Part shown: piece after piece, positions 53,317 to 61,654 of the stretch
How positions within the stretch are numbered: position 1 is the first letter of the stretch
How the letters are laid out: each line of letters opens with the position of its first letter
Origin: Bacteroidales bacterium UBA3143
GTDB taxonomy: Bacteria; Bacteroidota; Bacteroidia; Bacteroidales; Dysgonomonadaceae
Direction: 5' to 3'
Assembly (NCBI GenBank): GCA_002364735.1
Contig: DEZB01000056.1
Location: 1 to 64,000, forward strand
DNA: 64,000 nucleotides
Position numbers and translations under genes: made by a program
Notes under the pieces: model-generated
What the model was told of the DNA's origin: nothing
Databases searched by the model: none
The model's input: only the letters and a program-made list of their open reading frames with translations

Positions 53317-54291
53317 ATGATTAATTTATCGACAGAGTATGCAGGATTAAAACTTCGTAATCCTTTGATTGCTGCAAGCAGTGGATTAACCAACTCCATA
53401 CATAAAATACAGCAATTAGAAAAAGCCGGTGTGGGAGCAATTGTTTTAAAGTCTCTTTTCGAAGAACAAATAGACAGCCATTCTGAAAAGTTGAATTTGA
53501 CTTCAGATTATCCCGAAGCAAGTGACTACATTGATGCCTATGTAGAGATGAATCATGTGGGTAAATACTTAGACTTAATTAAGCAAGCTAAGTCAACATG
53601 CAACATCCCTATTATTGCCAGCATCAATTGCTACAAAGTGGCTCGATGGATTGATTTTGCCAAAAAAATTGAAGAAGCGGGTGCAGATGCATTAGAGCTC
53701 AATATATTTTTGATAAACACAGGTGAATATGGCGATAGATACCTTGAAGATTCATACGTCAAAATAGTAAGAGAGCTAAGGAAAAAAATTCGCATTCCGT
53801 TAATTATTAAAATTGCCAGAACAGTAAGTAATTTACCTGGCTTGGTAGAAAAACTAAAAGCATTGGGCGTAAATGCAGTTGTACTGTTCAACAGGTTCTA
53901 TCAGTTAGACATTGACATTACGACTATGGAGATAACCTCAGGCCCTGTCTTCAGTCATCCTGCCGATTTCAGCGAAACACTCAGGTGGACAGCAATTACA
54001 TCGGGCTATGTTCCTGGTTTTGATATTGCTTGCTCATACGGGGTTCACAAACACGAAGACATTGTCAAAGGTATATTGGCAGGAGCAACAGCCATGCAGC
54101 TATGCAGTGTGTTGTATGAAGAAGGGATGGAAATAGTTCCCGAAATGCTTACTTTCTTAGAAGAGTGGATGTCTCAAAACAATTACAAAAGCCTCAGCCA
54201 GTTTAGAGGTAAACTCAACTATTCTAACATACCCAGTCCGGCACTCTATGAGCGGGCACAATTTATGAAGTACTTTTCGAATCACAAATAA
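53317..54291 (+). CDS. Dihydroorotate-dehydrogenase-like flavoprotein, function uncertain
   Basis: The 324-residue TIM-barrel protein starts like class 1 enzymes (LSTEYAGLKLRNPLIAASSGL). It has the expected C-terminal phosphate-binding region (ACSYGVHKHEDIVKGILAGATAMQ, in part). The segment where PyrD places its catalytic Cys or Ser reads LELNIFLINTGEYGD, without the usual NxSxPN pattern. It is therefore probably an FMN protein of another specificity. OxyR follows 42 bases later on the same strand, so the two may be co-transcribed. Confidence 0.8.
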   Translation: MINLSTEYAGLKLRNPLIAASSGLTNSIHKIQQLEKAGVGAIVLKSLFEEQIDSHSEKLNLTSDYPEASDYIDAYVEMNHVGKYLDLIKQAKSTCNIPIIASINCYKVARWIDFAKKIEEAGADALELNIFLINTGEYGDRYLEDSYVKIVRELRKKIRIPLIIKIARTVSNLPGLVEKLKALGVNAVVLFNRFYQLDIDITTMEITSGPVFSHPADFSETLRWTAITSGYVPGFDIACSYGVHKHEDIVKGILAGATAMQLCSVLYEEGMEIVPEMLTFLEEWMSQNNYKSLSQFRGKLNYSNIPSPALYERAQFMKYFSNHK

Positions 54292-54333
54292 GGATAAGTC
54301 CTCATTCTTTGTAATCTTTTTAATAACAATCTT

Positions 54334-55275
54334 ATGAACATACAACAACTCGAATATATTGTTGCAGTGGACAATCATCGCCACTTTTCAAGAGCTGCCG
54401 AAGCATCATTTGTGACTCAGCCTACATTGAGCATGATGATTCAGAAACTGGAAGATGAACTGGGAGTCAAGATATTTGATCGTACGCAATCGCCGATTGA
54501 ACCAACCGATGTAGGACGAAAATTAATAGACCAAGCAAGGGTCTCTCTGGCGCAAATTCATCAAATAAAAGAGATTGTTGAAGAGGAGAAAGGCATTATA
54601 AAAGGAGTGTTCCGATTGGCTATTATACCTACAGTATCGCCCTATCTATTGCCCAAGTTGATGCAAACACATCGGGAACAAAACACCGACATACGATTGG
54701 TGATTAGTGAAATGACAACCAATCAAATCCTCTCTGGCTTGGCCAAAGGCTCAATAGATGGTGGAGTTTTAGCAACACCACTACATGATGAACGCATGAA
54801 AGAGATACCTGTGTATTACGAGAAATTTTATGCTTATGTCTCACCAAACGAGCGTTTTCTCTATGCCAAAAGCTCGCTGGAAGAGACCGATTTAAGGGGA
54901 GCAAAGCTTTGGCTATTAGACGAAGTGCATTGTTTCAGAACTCAGATATTAAATATCTGCAACCTTAAAACAAAGAGCATTGTCAATTCGGCGTTCACTT
55001 ATGAAGCAGGAAGCATTGAAACCCTTATAAATATTGTTGACAATAATAATGGCATTACAGTGATACCCGAAATGGCATTGAATCATTTAACGGAAGAGCA
55101 AAAAAAGAATGTCCGCTTCTTTAAAGACAACAAACCTGTAAGAGAAATCAGTCTGATAACACGAAAGGATTTCCTACGCGAACGTTTGATTGAGATGATT
55201 GAGGATGAAATAAAAATGTCTGTACCTTTATCGTTGCAGGATAAATCTTTGCAGAAGAATTTGGTGGCGATATAA
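54334..55275 (+). CDS. oxyR: OxyR-type LysR regulator
   Basis: The 313-residue protein has an N-terminal winged HTH (about residues 1-60, HFSRAAEASFVTQPTLSMMI) and a periplasmic-binding-like sensor domain. Cys200 and Cys209 in EVHCFRTQILNIC are nine residues apart, the same spacing as the redox pair C199/C208 of E. coli OxyR. This strongly supports peroxide sensing by disulfide formation. Likely targets include the peroxiredoxin gene in this window. It lies downstream of the dehydrogenase-like gene. Confidence 0.92.
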   Translation: MNIQQLEYIVAVDNHRHFSRAAEASFVTQPTLSMMIQKLEDELGVKIFDRTQSPIEPTDVGRKLIDQARVSLAQIHQIKEIVEEEKGIIKGVFRLAIIPTVSPYLLPKLMQTHREQNTDIRLVISEMTTNQILSGLAKGSIDGGVLATPLHDERMKEIPVYYEKFYAYVSPNERFLYAKSSLEETDLRGAKLWLLDEVHCFRTQILNICNLKTKSIVNSAFTYEAGSIETLINIVDNNNGITVIPEMALNHLTEEQKKNVRFFKDNKPVREISLITRKDFLRERLIEMIEDEIKMSVPLSLQDKSLQKNLVAI

Positions 55276-55325
55276 TGATGGAATGTTTTTTGTAAACTCG
55301 TGTCACTATACATATAAACCATCTA

Positions 55326-56096
55326 CTACTTTACAAGCTTTAACATCACTTCGGCATAGCGATTACCCAATTTGCGTTGACTTTCCGAATCGAAATGTGT
55401 TCCATCAAAGGTTGTGGTATTTTCAGTAGTTACGACGCCTGTATTTTTTATTGTTTGAGGCAATTCTAATATCACAACATTGAATTGCTTTCGTTCAACT
55501 TTATCTTCAGATAATTGTCCAGCAACAAACGGAAGATTTTCATTACCCAAATCATCACGAAGATTATCAATTAAAATTGAGAGTTTCTCCATATACACAT
55601 CCGTTCTGGAAACATCTGATTCGCCTTGGTGCCAAATAACACCCATTAATCTCCCCGACTCCATTGCTTTCGTTGTACGCTCAATGGCATCGTTGTAAAA
55701 CTCCGTTCCTGGCAGCCATTCACCAATAGCAGTTCCCCCTTTTGCATTCACCACAAGTCCAATTTGTCTTTTAGGATATTGTGCAGCCATGCTCTTTGCA
55801 AAGTAATATCCTGGACCAAGCTTTTGCATATCCAATTGTTTTCGAATTGTTGAATATTTATTCATGGGATTTGCGGCTGGCTCCCACAAATTGTCTTCTA
55901 ATCCTGTAAACAGAAAAACACCTTTTAGTGTATCTTTATCTTGCGTTTCAATTTCTGCTCGTCCTGCCATATTCGATTGACCAATAACCAGGTATATATC
56001 CATATCTTTTGGAGTACCATCTTTACTCCCTGATGATCCACTGCAAGAGAGGAAAGCACTTATTAAAACAAAAAAAGCAATTGTACTATATTTCAT
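55326..56096 (-). CDS. Lipoprotein sialate O-acetylesterase-like enzyme
   Basis: The 256-residue protein has a short signal with a lipobox-like FLSC (Cys18) and a Ser/Gly linker, so it is probably a lipoprotein. The SASA (DUF303) domain shows Ser in VIGQSNMAGR, WHQGESD and the terminal Asp/His pair in FDGTHF. Members remove acetyl groups from sialic acids or xylans. This fits a glycan-degrading lifestyle with the PNGase F and SusD genes. It is monocistronic and convergent with oxyR. Confidence 0.88.
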   Translation of the reverse strand: MKYSTIAFFVLISAFLSCSGSSGSKDGTPKDMDIYLVIGQSNMAGRAEIETQDKDTLKGVFLFTGLEDNLWEPAANPMNKYSTIRKQLDMQKLGPGYYFAKSMAAQYPKRQIGLVVNAKGGTAIGEWLPGTEFYNDAIERTTKAMESGRLMGVIWHQGESDVSRTDVYMEKLSILIDNLRDDLGNENLPFVAGQLSEDKVERKQFNVVILELPQTIKNTGVVTTENTTTFDGTHFDSESQRKLGNRYAEVMLKLVK

Positions 56097-56101
56097 GTTA
56101 T

Positions 56102-56109
56102 CAAAGATA
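56102..56109 (-). promoter_or_regulatory. -7 box next to the esterase start, possible leaderless transcript
   Basis: The minus strand reads TATCTTTG, a full TAnnTTTG match, and ends only 5 bases before the ATG. Transcription would begin at or near the start codon. Confidence 0.4.
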
Positions 56110-56432
56110 GTACATATAATTAAAATCTTAAAGATATTTTTTCAAAAGTCTCGATTAAAGATGTTGGAAAGCAATTGTAGTTATTTAGTTAACCACTATT
56201 TTCATGAGAACAGTAAAAAGATGATAGATAACAACCTCCGTTACTAAGGTTCAAAAAACGAAATTGAATCTTTTGCAAAAAGATTGGAATAGAAACAGTA
56301 AATGATTTAAGAGACGCTCTACTCTAAGAAAAAAACATTGTTGTTAGACACCCAAACCTTAGTAACAATGGCACATCACCTCTACTCAAACCTTATTACC
56401 TTATTTTGAAACCAGAAAATAACAGTCCGCAC

Positions 56433-56460
56433 CTATCTTTGTGCCACCTGACAAAGATAG
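56433..56460. repeat. Inverted repeat in the esterase-AraC gap
   Basis: CTATCTTTGT (56433-56442) and ACAAAGATAG (56451-56460) form a perfect 10-bp stem with an 8-base loop. Confidence 0.7.
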
Positions 56461-56645
56461 ATGCAAACCTGTAAATTGGACAAACCAAGATAGGCTTAAT
56501 CTTCATGCTCCCATAGGAGCCAAACTGTCTGTAGTATATTGCAACTAATGGACTACACTGAGCTTCGTAGATGCGAACCTGTTAATAGGTCAAATCAAGA
56601 TGGGTTCCACCTCATTGGTCAAACCAAAATGGATTCCACCTATTA
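56457..56645. repeat. Degenerate direct repeats in the esterase-AraC gap
   Basis: A segment of about 37 bp beginning TAGATGCAAACCTGT (56458) recurs as TAGATGCGAACCTGT (56568), an offset of 110 bp. Its second half then repeats in tandem with a 29-bp period (GGTCAAATCAAGATGG at 56588, GGTCAAACCAAAATGG at 56617). The rest of the 691-base gap shows nothing else. Confidence 0.65.
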
Positions 56646-56787
56646 CTTTGTTATAAATCCATCCCGTTTTTATCACCCATCTTAATAGCTGATTTCTATC
56701 AAGTCATCCCAATTAAAAAAAGAGGGCCAAATATTATATTCACCAATAATAATACTATATTTACATCAAAATAAATACAAGGACGGT

Positions 56788-57672
56788 ATGAATCCCATAA
56801 TGCACGAAAAGCTCAACCTGAGCACAGGCTCTCCAGTAAAGATAAAATGGTGTGATTATGATCATTTTAAATACCCTTTTCACTACCATGCCGAGTATGA
56901 GATTGTTTACATCGTAGAAAGCTCGGGCAAAAGAATTGCAGGTAACAATATTGAACCATTTAGGGATGGCGATTTAGCTTTGTATGGCAGTTTTGTTCCA
57001 CATATGTACCGTAGTGATGCAGATTATCATGCAAACAATCCTAACCTGCGGGTTAAAGCGATCACGTTACAGTTTTCAAAAGATTTTTTCAAAACTGCTA
57101 TTGAGTGCTATCCAGAGTTTCATAAAATCAAAACATTGCTTGAAAAAGCCAACTATGGCATCACTTTCAATCATCCCAGCAACGACATTATTCGTGAAAG
57201 AATCCACAATGCTTTACAACTCAAAAACTTTGACCTTTTGTTGGAATGCATCCAAATTTTATCACTTATGAGCAATGCTAAGGAGAAAAAAATATTAAAC
57301 GACAAAGGCCCAAAAAAGGACACCTACTCTCATTACGAAGACCCTCGTATGACAAAAGTTCTGTCTATCATTAACAGAGAATTTGCACAACCAATTTCAT
57401 TGCCAGATATTGCATCCATGGCGGGAATGAACAAGACGGCATTTTGTCGTTTCTTCAAGAGCAAAACAAGCAAAACTTTCACCCAGTACATCAACGAACT
57501 TAGAATAAACTATGCCTGCGAACTGCTTTTAGCAGGGAAGTTATCAATAGGTCAAGTATGTTATGAAACTGGGTTTAACAACATATCAAATTTCAATCGA
57601 CAGTTTAAAGACATCACCAACTATACGCCAACCTCTTATATTGAGGAGTTTAAGAAGAAAGGGGTAATTTGA
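56788..57672 (+). CDS. AraC-family transcriptional regulator
   Basis: The 294-residue protein has an N-terminal cupin sensor domain (FHYHAEYEIVYIVESSG, then GDLALYGSFVPHMY). The C-terminal double helix-turn-helix (about 195-290) has SLPDIASMAGMNKTAFCRFF and VCYETGFNNISNFNRQFK. The cupin plus AraC layout is typical of regulators of sugar and glycan use. The neighbouring genes are not in an operon with it, so its target is unclear; the acetylesterase or the sugar-isomerase cluster are possible. ATG start; a TATATTTA box lies about 25 bases upstream. Confidence 0.92.
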   Translation: MNPIMHEKLNLSTGSPVKIKWCDYDHFKYPFHYHAEYEIVYIVESSGKRIAGNNIEPFRDGDLALYGSFVPHMYRSDADYHANNPNLRVKAITLQFSKDFFKTAIECYPEFHKIKTLLEKANYGITFNHPSNDIIRERIHNALQLKNFDLLLECIQILSLMSNAKEKKILNDKGPKKDTYSHYEDPRMTKVLSIINREFAQPISLPDIASMAGMNKTAFCRFFKSKTSKTFTQYINELRINYACELLLAGKLSIGQVCYETGFNNISNFNRQFKDITNYTPTSYIEEFKKKGVI

Positions 57673-58136
57673 AGTATTGAGAGTTATGAGACTGCAAAAA
57701 AAGGGCGCAAACGAATCCAACTGTCTGAACCAATGATTAATATGATTAATAGAATAGGGGTTAGCTGTTAGCTATTGCTGTTAGCTATTAGGAGAATGAC
57801 ATTGCAGGATGTTTATAGAAAATGAGCAGTGAACAGGGAACAGACGCGATAAATCGCAGTCTCTACAGCTGTATTGCACAACTATCTGAACCATGATTAA
57901 TCTTGCAGGTATCATACATTTGCAGAATGATTGAATTACGCCTCCTCATTGTCAATTGTCCCTTGTCAATTGTCAACTGTTATTCACCCCCCCTCATACC
58001 GCATTTTATTTTTGCTATCTATAAATATTCTTTTAACTTTGCAGCACTTCATAATATAATGGATGAAGAAAAACCCCAATTGCATACGCAATCAGGGCTT
58101 TTCTATAAACTGTTTTAATGTAAAATTAAAACTTAC
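57673..58136. repeat. Gene-free tract with dispersed-repeat remnants
   Basis: GTTAGCT occurs three times (57760, 57767, 57780). TCTGAACC(A)ATGATTAAT occurs twice (near 57724 and 57885). GCGAT/ATCGC (57846-57850 with 57853-57857) forms a small hairpin within GACGCGATAAATCGC, next to a TCTCTAC end. TTGTCAATTGTC-type words repeat at 57950-57978. No gene is supported. Confidence 0.55.
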
Positions 58137-59099
58137 TTACACTTCATCCTCATTCATAGGAGGCAGTTGCAAAGGTTTCGAAGGCGTTGCAGCTGCTTTT
58201 TTATTATCTACCGAATTATTGCTATTACTAAAACCATTTCCATTCAACCTTTCCACATCCAATCTTAAATTTTGCGATGTAGATTCAGAAGATTCATTCG
58301 TATTAGTCACTCCAGAAGATTCGCTTGGCGCTGTTTCTGTTTCAGCACCATTCACTCTTTCAGCTTTTCGTTTGTTATACAACATACGATAATTAATTAA
58401 ATTGTTGTATGTGTTCAAAAGCACATTCAGTTCATTAATTAGCGGTCGGTAGTCTATTTCTGGATATTTCAAAATAGCTAACTCTATCTCCAAAAACATA
58501 TTTTTTGTGCTATTGAGTACCGATTCTTTAAGAAAAGGAGTTTTCTCTACTGGTCTGTAAGAAAGATTAGTTATCTTATTTTTCATCAGCTCCAAGATAT
58601 TTGAGTGGGTACTTCTCAACTCATCTAATTTGTCTGCAAACTTTAGTGTCGCAAGCGCCTCTTCAAGCACTTCGTTTGCATCAATAAGCTCAAAAAATTG
58701 AGTAAGCCTTCTACATTTCACCTCTTCGTTGCTCGAATTGAAGTCCGAAATGAATCGTTCAATTTCACTCTTTACCAAATTTACGGATTTATCCACACCA
58801 GACACATCTTCTTGAATAGCCACTTCGAGCTGAAAAGAGATCTTTCGGATGTTAAGCCTGCGGATTTTTCGTAACTCTTGCAGCTCTTTTGTTAAAGGAT
58901 GCGACCTATACCACACAAATAACTTGTCAATATGATGGCGCTTAGCAACCAACAAATTATAAGCACCATCAATCTTGAGCGTTTCAGGCTCATGTTTGTC
59001 AACAATTGCTATAACTTGGTCCACCATTTGTGGCACTTCAAGTTTTAACATCCTGTTGAAAGGAATAGTAATTAATTTACGTTTTTCGTTCTGTAACAT
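58137..59099 (-). CDS. Helical hypothetical protein, DUF6261-like
   Basis: The 320-residue protein is mostly amphipathic helix (residues about 15-235), with KIRRLNIRKISFQLEVAIQE near the middle, and ends in a low-complexity Ser/Asn/Thr/Glu tail of about 65 residues. No signal peptide or catalytic motif is visible. The layout recalls the Bacteroidota DUF6261 proteins (from memory). The frame can begin at a GTG (59129), but I prefer the ATG giving MLQNEKRKLITI. Upstream lie 1.7 kb without genes, containing a dyad array. Confidence 0.6.
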   Translation of the reverse strand: MLQNEKRKLITIPFNRMLKLEVPQMVDQVIAIVDKHEPETLKIDGAYNLLVAKRHHIDKLFVWYRSHPLTKELQELRKIRRLNIRKISFQLEVAIQEDVSGVDKSVNLVKSEIERFISDFNSSNEEVKCRRLTQFFELIDANEVLEEALATLKFADKLDELRSTHSNILELMKNKITNLSYRPVEKTPFLKESVLNSTKNMFLEIELAILKYPEIDYRPLINELNVLLNTYNNLINYRMLYNKRKAERVNGAETETAPSESSGVTNTNESSESTSQNLRLDVERLNGNGFSNSNNSVDNKKAAATPSKPLQLPPMNEDEV

Positions 59100-59699
59100 A
59101 AAAATTGTATTACAAATTTTGGAGACCACAATACCCTCTATTTTCTCTACTTGCGAAAAATAGATTTGAAGCAGTTTGTTCCATTTATTTAGAATTATGA
59201 GATATGTGCAAAAAAAGAAAATAACAATCTTCGATAAATCTGCCTATATTGAAAAAACGGCGATAACCTTGCCTTAGTTTGTTGATTTATAAACTGAAAG
59301 TAACATGAAGAAAATATTGCTTCAAGCAATCGTTTTTCATGTACTCCTTAATTATAAGGTCAACCCTTATGTTTTTTTCAATTATTTAGATATGCTTGGA
59401 AAAGTCATTTAATCTGACCAATGCACAACTTCGTAATTCTAAAGAATAATAATACAATAAACGTGCCAAACATTTATATTCTCTAAGTTATGTGTAATTA
59501 TAGAACAAATAAGTGTGCTGCATCTCATTTTTTATTTAAAATGGCAGACTGCTGACAATAAATAAATTAATTTTGACAGAATGTCATACATCTTGGCAGA
59601 CATTTATAGTTTGTCATACTTTTAGTTTGTGCTGATAGGTCAATAAAAAAATCAAATGCAAATAGTTCAAAAAAGACAAGTTTATAGAAAATACAAATC
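59100..59699. other. Gene-free tract before the third array
   Basis: No gene, RNA or strong dyad was recognised. The tract is AT-rich; words such as GTCATAC and TGCAAAT become frequent toward the array. Confidence 0.4.
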
Positions 59700-60290
59700 A
59701 ATAAAGTGCAAATCGATAATAAAAAGTGGTTTCTTCATAGAGAGAAAGTAGAAATCAACTCAGATATCGGTTTCTTCAACTCAATTACTACTAAATGGAT
59801 CTGATTCCACTTATTTGTTTAAACAAAAGTGGAAATTGCACATGTAATGTGGTTTCTTACTTCTTAGTAAGTGCAAATCGTTCTGTTTTAAGGTCAATTA
59901 CATTTACAAAAGTGCAATTTTCTTTGAAAACACTTTATTCAATTTAATAAAGTGAAGATTTGTAGTGAATATCGGTTTCTTACTCTTTATTTTATTCAAA
60001 CCAAGTTGAAAAATGGGTACTATCTTTCCATTTGATCCAAATCAACTTGTTTTATGCTAAATAACTTTTACAAAAGTAGATAATTGGTCTGAAATGTGGT
60101 TTCTTAACTTCAAGTAAGCTATATTTTTTTTGAATCGAGTCTTCTTGTTCGACAGAAAGTGCAAATCATGTTGGTTTGTGGTTTCTTAGCAAGCAGAAAG
60201 TAGAAAATTGTTTCAGATTGTACTTTCTTAAAATAAATTGAGCTTAAATCTTTCTGGTTTAGATAAAATTAGATTGAAGAAAGTAGAAAT
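59700..60290. repeat. Degenerate dyad array, period about 41 bp
   Basis: Units built on AAAGTGCAAATC or AAAGTAGAAATC, often followed by GGTTTCTTACTT, recur. AAGT anchors fall at 59704, 59746, 59827, 59869, 59910, 59950, and later 60074, 60112, 60157, 60198, 60281. Most steps are 38-45 bp or about twice 41, with two irregular steps around 60003. Clear dyads are CACTTTATT/AATAAAGTG (59931-59954) and a 30-bp near-palindrome (59805-59834) centred on TTTGTTTAAACAAA. Confidence 0.75.
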
Positions 60291-60800
60291 CAATTCGGAT
60301 TGGAGCAAAGTAACATTAAACAGGTCTGATTTATGTTTTTAAGTATAAAGTCACGGTTAATCGGAATCGAATTACAATTGAGTTGAACTGTGTTAAATGT
60401 GATTGAGGAAGAAAATTTGGTTTTGAATGCTTCTGCAACGAAATAAGAGCAAATACATAATCCTAAAAAACCAAAGGGTTGAGATTATTATAGTATAAAC
60501 AATCACCAAAGTAATGCAAACCCCAGAGGTGGTGACATATTATAGTAAGGAAAACATACCTCACATCATACCATGTTTTATTAATCAAAACGATCAACCC
60601 TATTTAGGGAAGCTCAACATACCCCATACCCCATACCCCATACCCCATACCTCAAACCTCATTCCCCACACCCCAAAACAAAAATCTCGAAACAAACTCC
60701 ACCTCCCTGTCATAAAGACAAAGGTTGAAATCTATTTCGAGATCTACAAAAATTAGAAAAAGGTATGCTTATATATAGTTACCTCTAATGTGCTTATATC
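60291..60800. other. Gene-free tract between the third array and the sugar isomerase
   Basis: Apart from the heptamer repeat at 60619-60651 nothing is recognised. The short open frame across it has no family features. Confidence 0.45.
60619..60651 (+). repeat. ATACCCC microsatellite
   Basis: Four perfect ATACCCC heptamers plus ATACC are followed by decayed copies (to about 60675). Such tracts can slip during replication. Confidence 0.9.
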
Positions 60801-61637
60801 TTATCTGGTAGCTGCAACAACACCTCTAAAATAGCCAATTGACTCTGCAATGCCCATAAAAGGATCGTCCATGTTGCGTTCGTGCTCAAGACTTACAACT
60901 CCTGTATATTGCACTTTGCGCAACATTTTTACAAATCCAGGAATATCTAAGATACCACGACCTACTTCAACTGAGTAACCCAATTTAGTTGCTCCAGTAA
61001 CATCTTTAAGATGTATGTCGAAAACTCTGGTGTGATATTTTTCTAAATCTTCAACAGGATTCTTTCCGTTTCTTCTGTCATGACCAATGTCAAGACACAT
61101 ACCCATGCGAGGATCTAAGTCTTTCACATTTTCCCATACATCATCGGCATCTGGAAAAAGCTCAATGTCGGGACCATGTAAATGGATAGCATATTGCATA
61201 TCATATTCTTTTACCTTTTCATTCACATAAGGCAATAACTCATAAGTAGGTACACCCACAACAACACGTACACCAACACGTTTTGCATATTCAAAAGCAT
61301 TATCAACTTCTTCTTTCGAACGCATATAAATTGGACCTACTCCATAACCTACAACACCATACTCAGCCAACTTTTCGTGAAAAGCTTTAATCTCTGCGTC
61401 TGTGCTTTTAAAAGGCAGGTGAAAGTCTTTGATACAAAGGTATTTCACATCAGCTCTTTGTAATGTTTCTAATGTTTTGGTTAAATCAAATTTGTGGAAG
61501 GTATATCCTGCCATGCCCAAATTGAAAATCTCTGTAGTTTCTGGTGCAGGTTGCGGATCGGGTCTTTTAGGACCTTGCGCATTTGCAATTGTTCCGAATG
61601 ATAGCAATACTATCAATAGGCTTAAAAATGTTTTCAT
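60801..61637 (-). CDS. Exported sugar isomerase/epimerase-like TIM barrel
   Basis: The 278-residue protein has a signal peptide (about 1-20, ending IANAQ) and an AP endonuclease 2/xylose-isomerase-like barrel. Metal-binding motifs are MGMCLDIGHD (Asp/His), HLKDV and a C-terminal VSLEHERN. In Bacteroides, exported proteins of this kind work with Gfo/Idh oxidoreductases in pathways that pass through 3-keto sugars. It lies 17 bases downstream of such an oxidoreductase, so the two form an operon. Exact substrate unknown. Confidence 0.87.
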   Translation of the reverse strand: MKTFLSLLIVLLSFGTIANAQGPKRPDPQPAPETTEIFNLGMAGYTFHKFDLTKTLETLQRADVKYLCIKDFHLPFKSTDAEIKAFHEKLAEYGVVGYGVGPIYMRSKEEVDNAFEYAKRVGVRVVVGVPTYELLPYVNEKVKEYDMQYAIHLHGPDIELFPDADDVWENVKDLDPRMGMCLDIGHDRRNGKNPVEDLEKYHTRVFDIHLKDVTGATKLGYSVEVGRGILDIPGFVKMLRKVQYTGVVSLEHERNMDDPFMGIAESIGYFRGVVAATR

Positions 61638-61654
61638 AATTTATTATTATAGTT

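Noticed and set aside
58063..58392. Open frame of 109 codons opposite the DUF6261-like gene
   Set aside because: It is the reverse complement of the Ser/Asn-rich tail of the minus-strand gene.
60514..60756. Open frame of 80 codons across the ATACCCC tract
   Set aside because: Low-complexity Pro/His/Thr peptide produced by the heptamer repeat; no promoter or family match.
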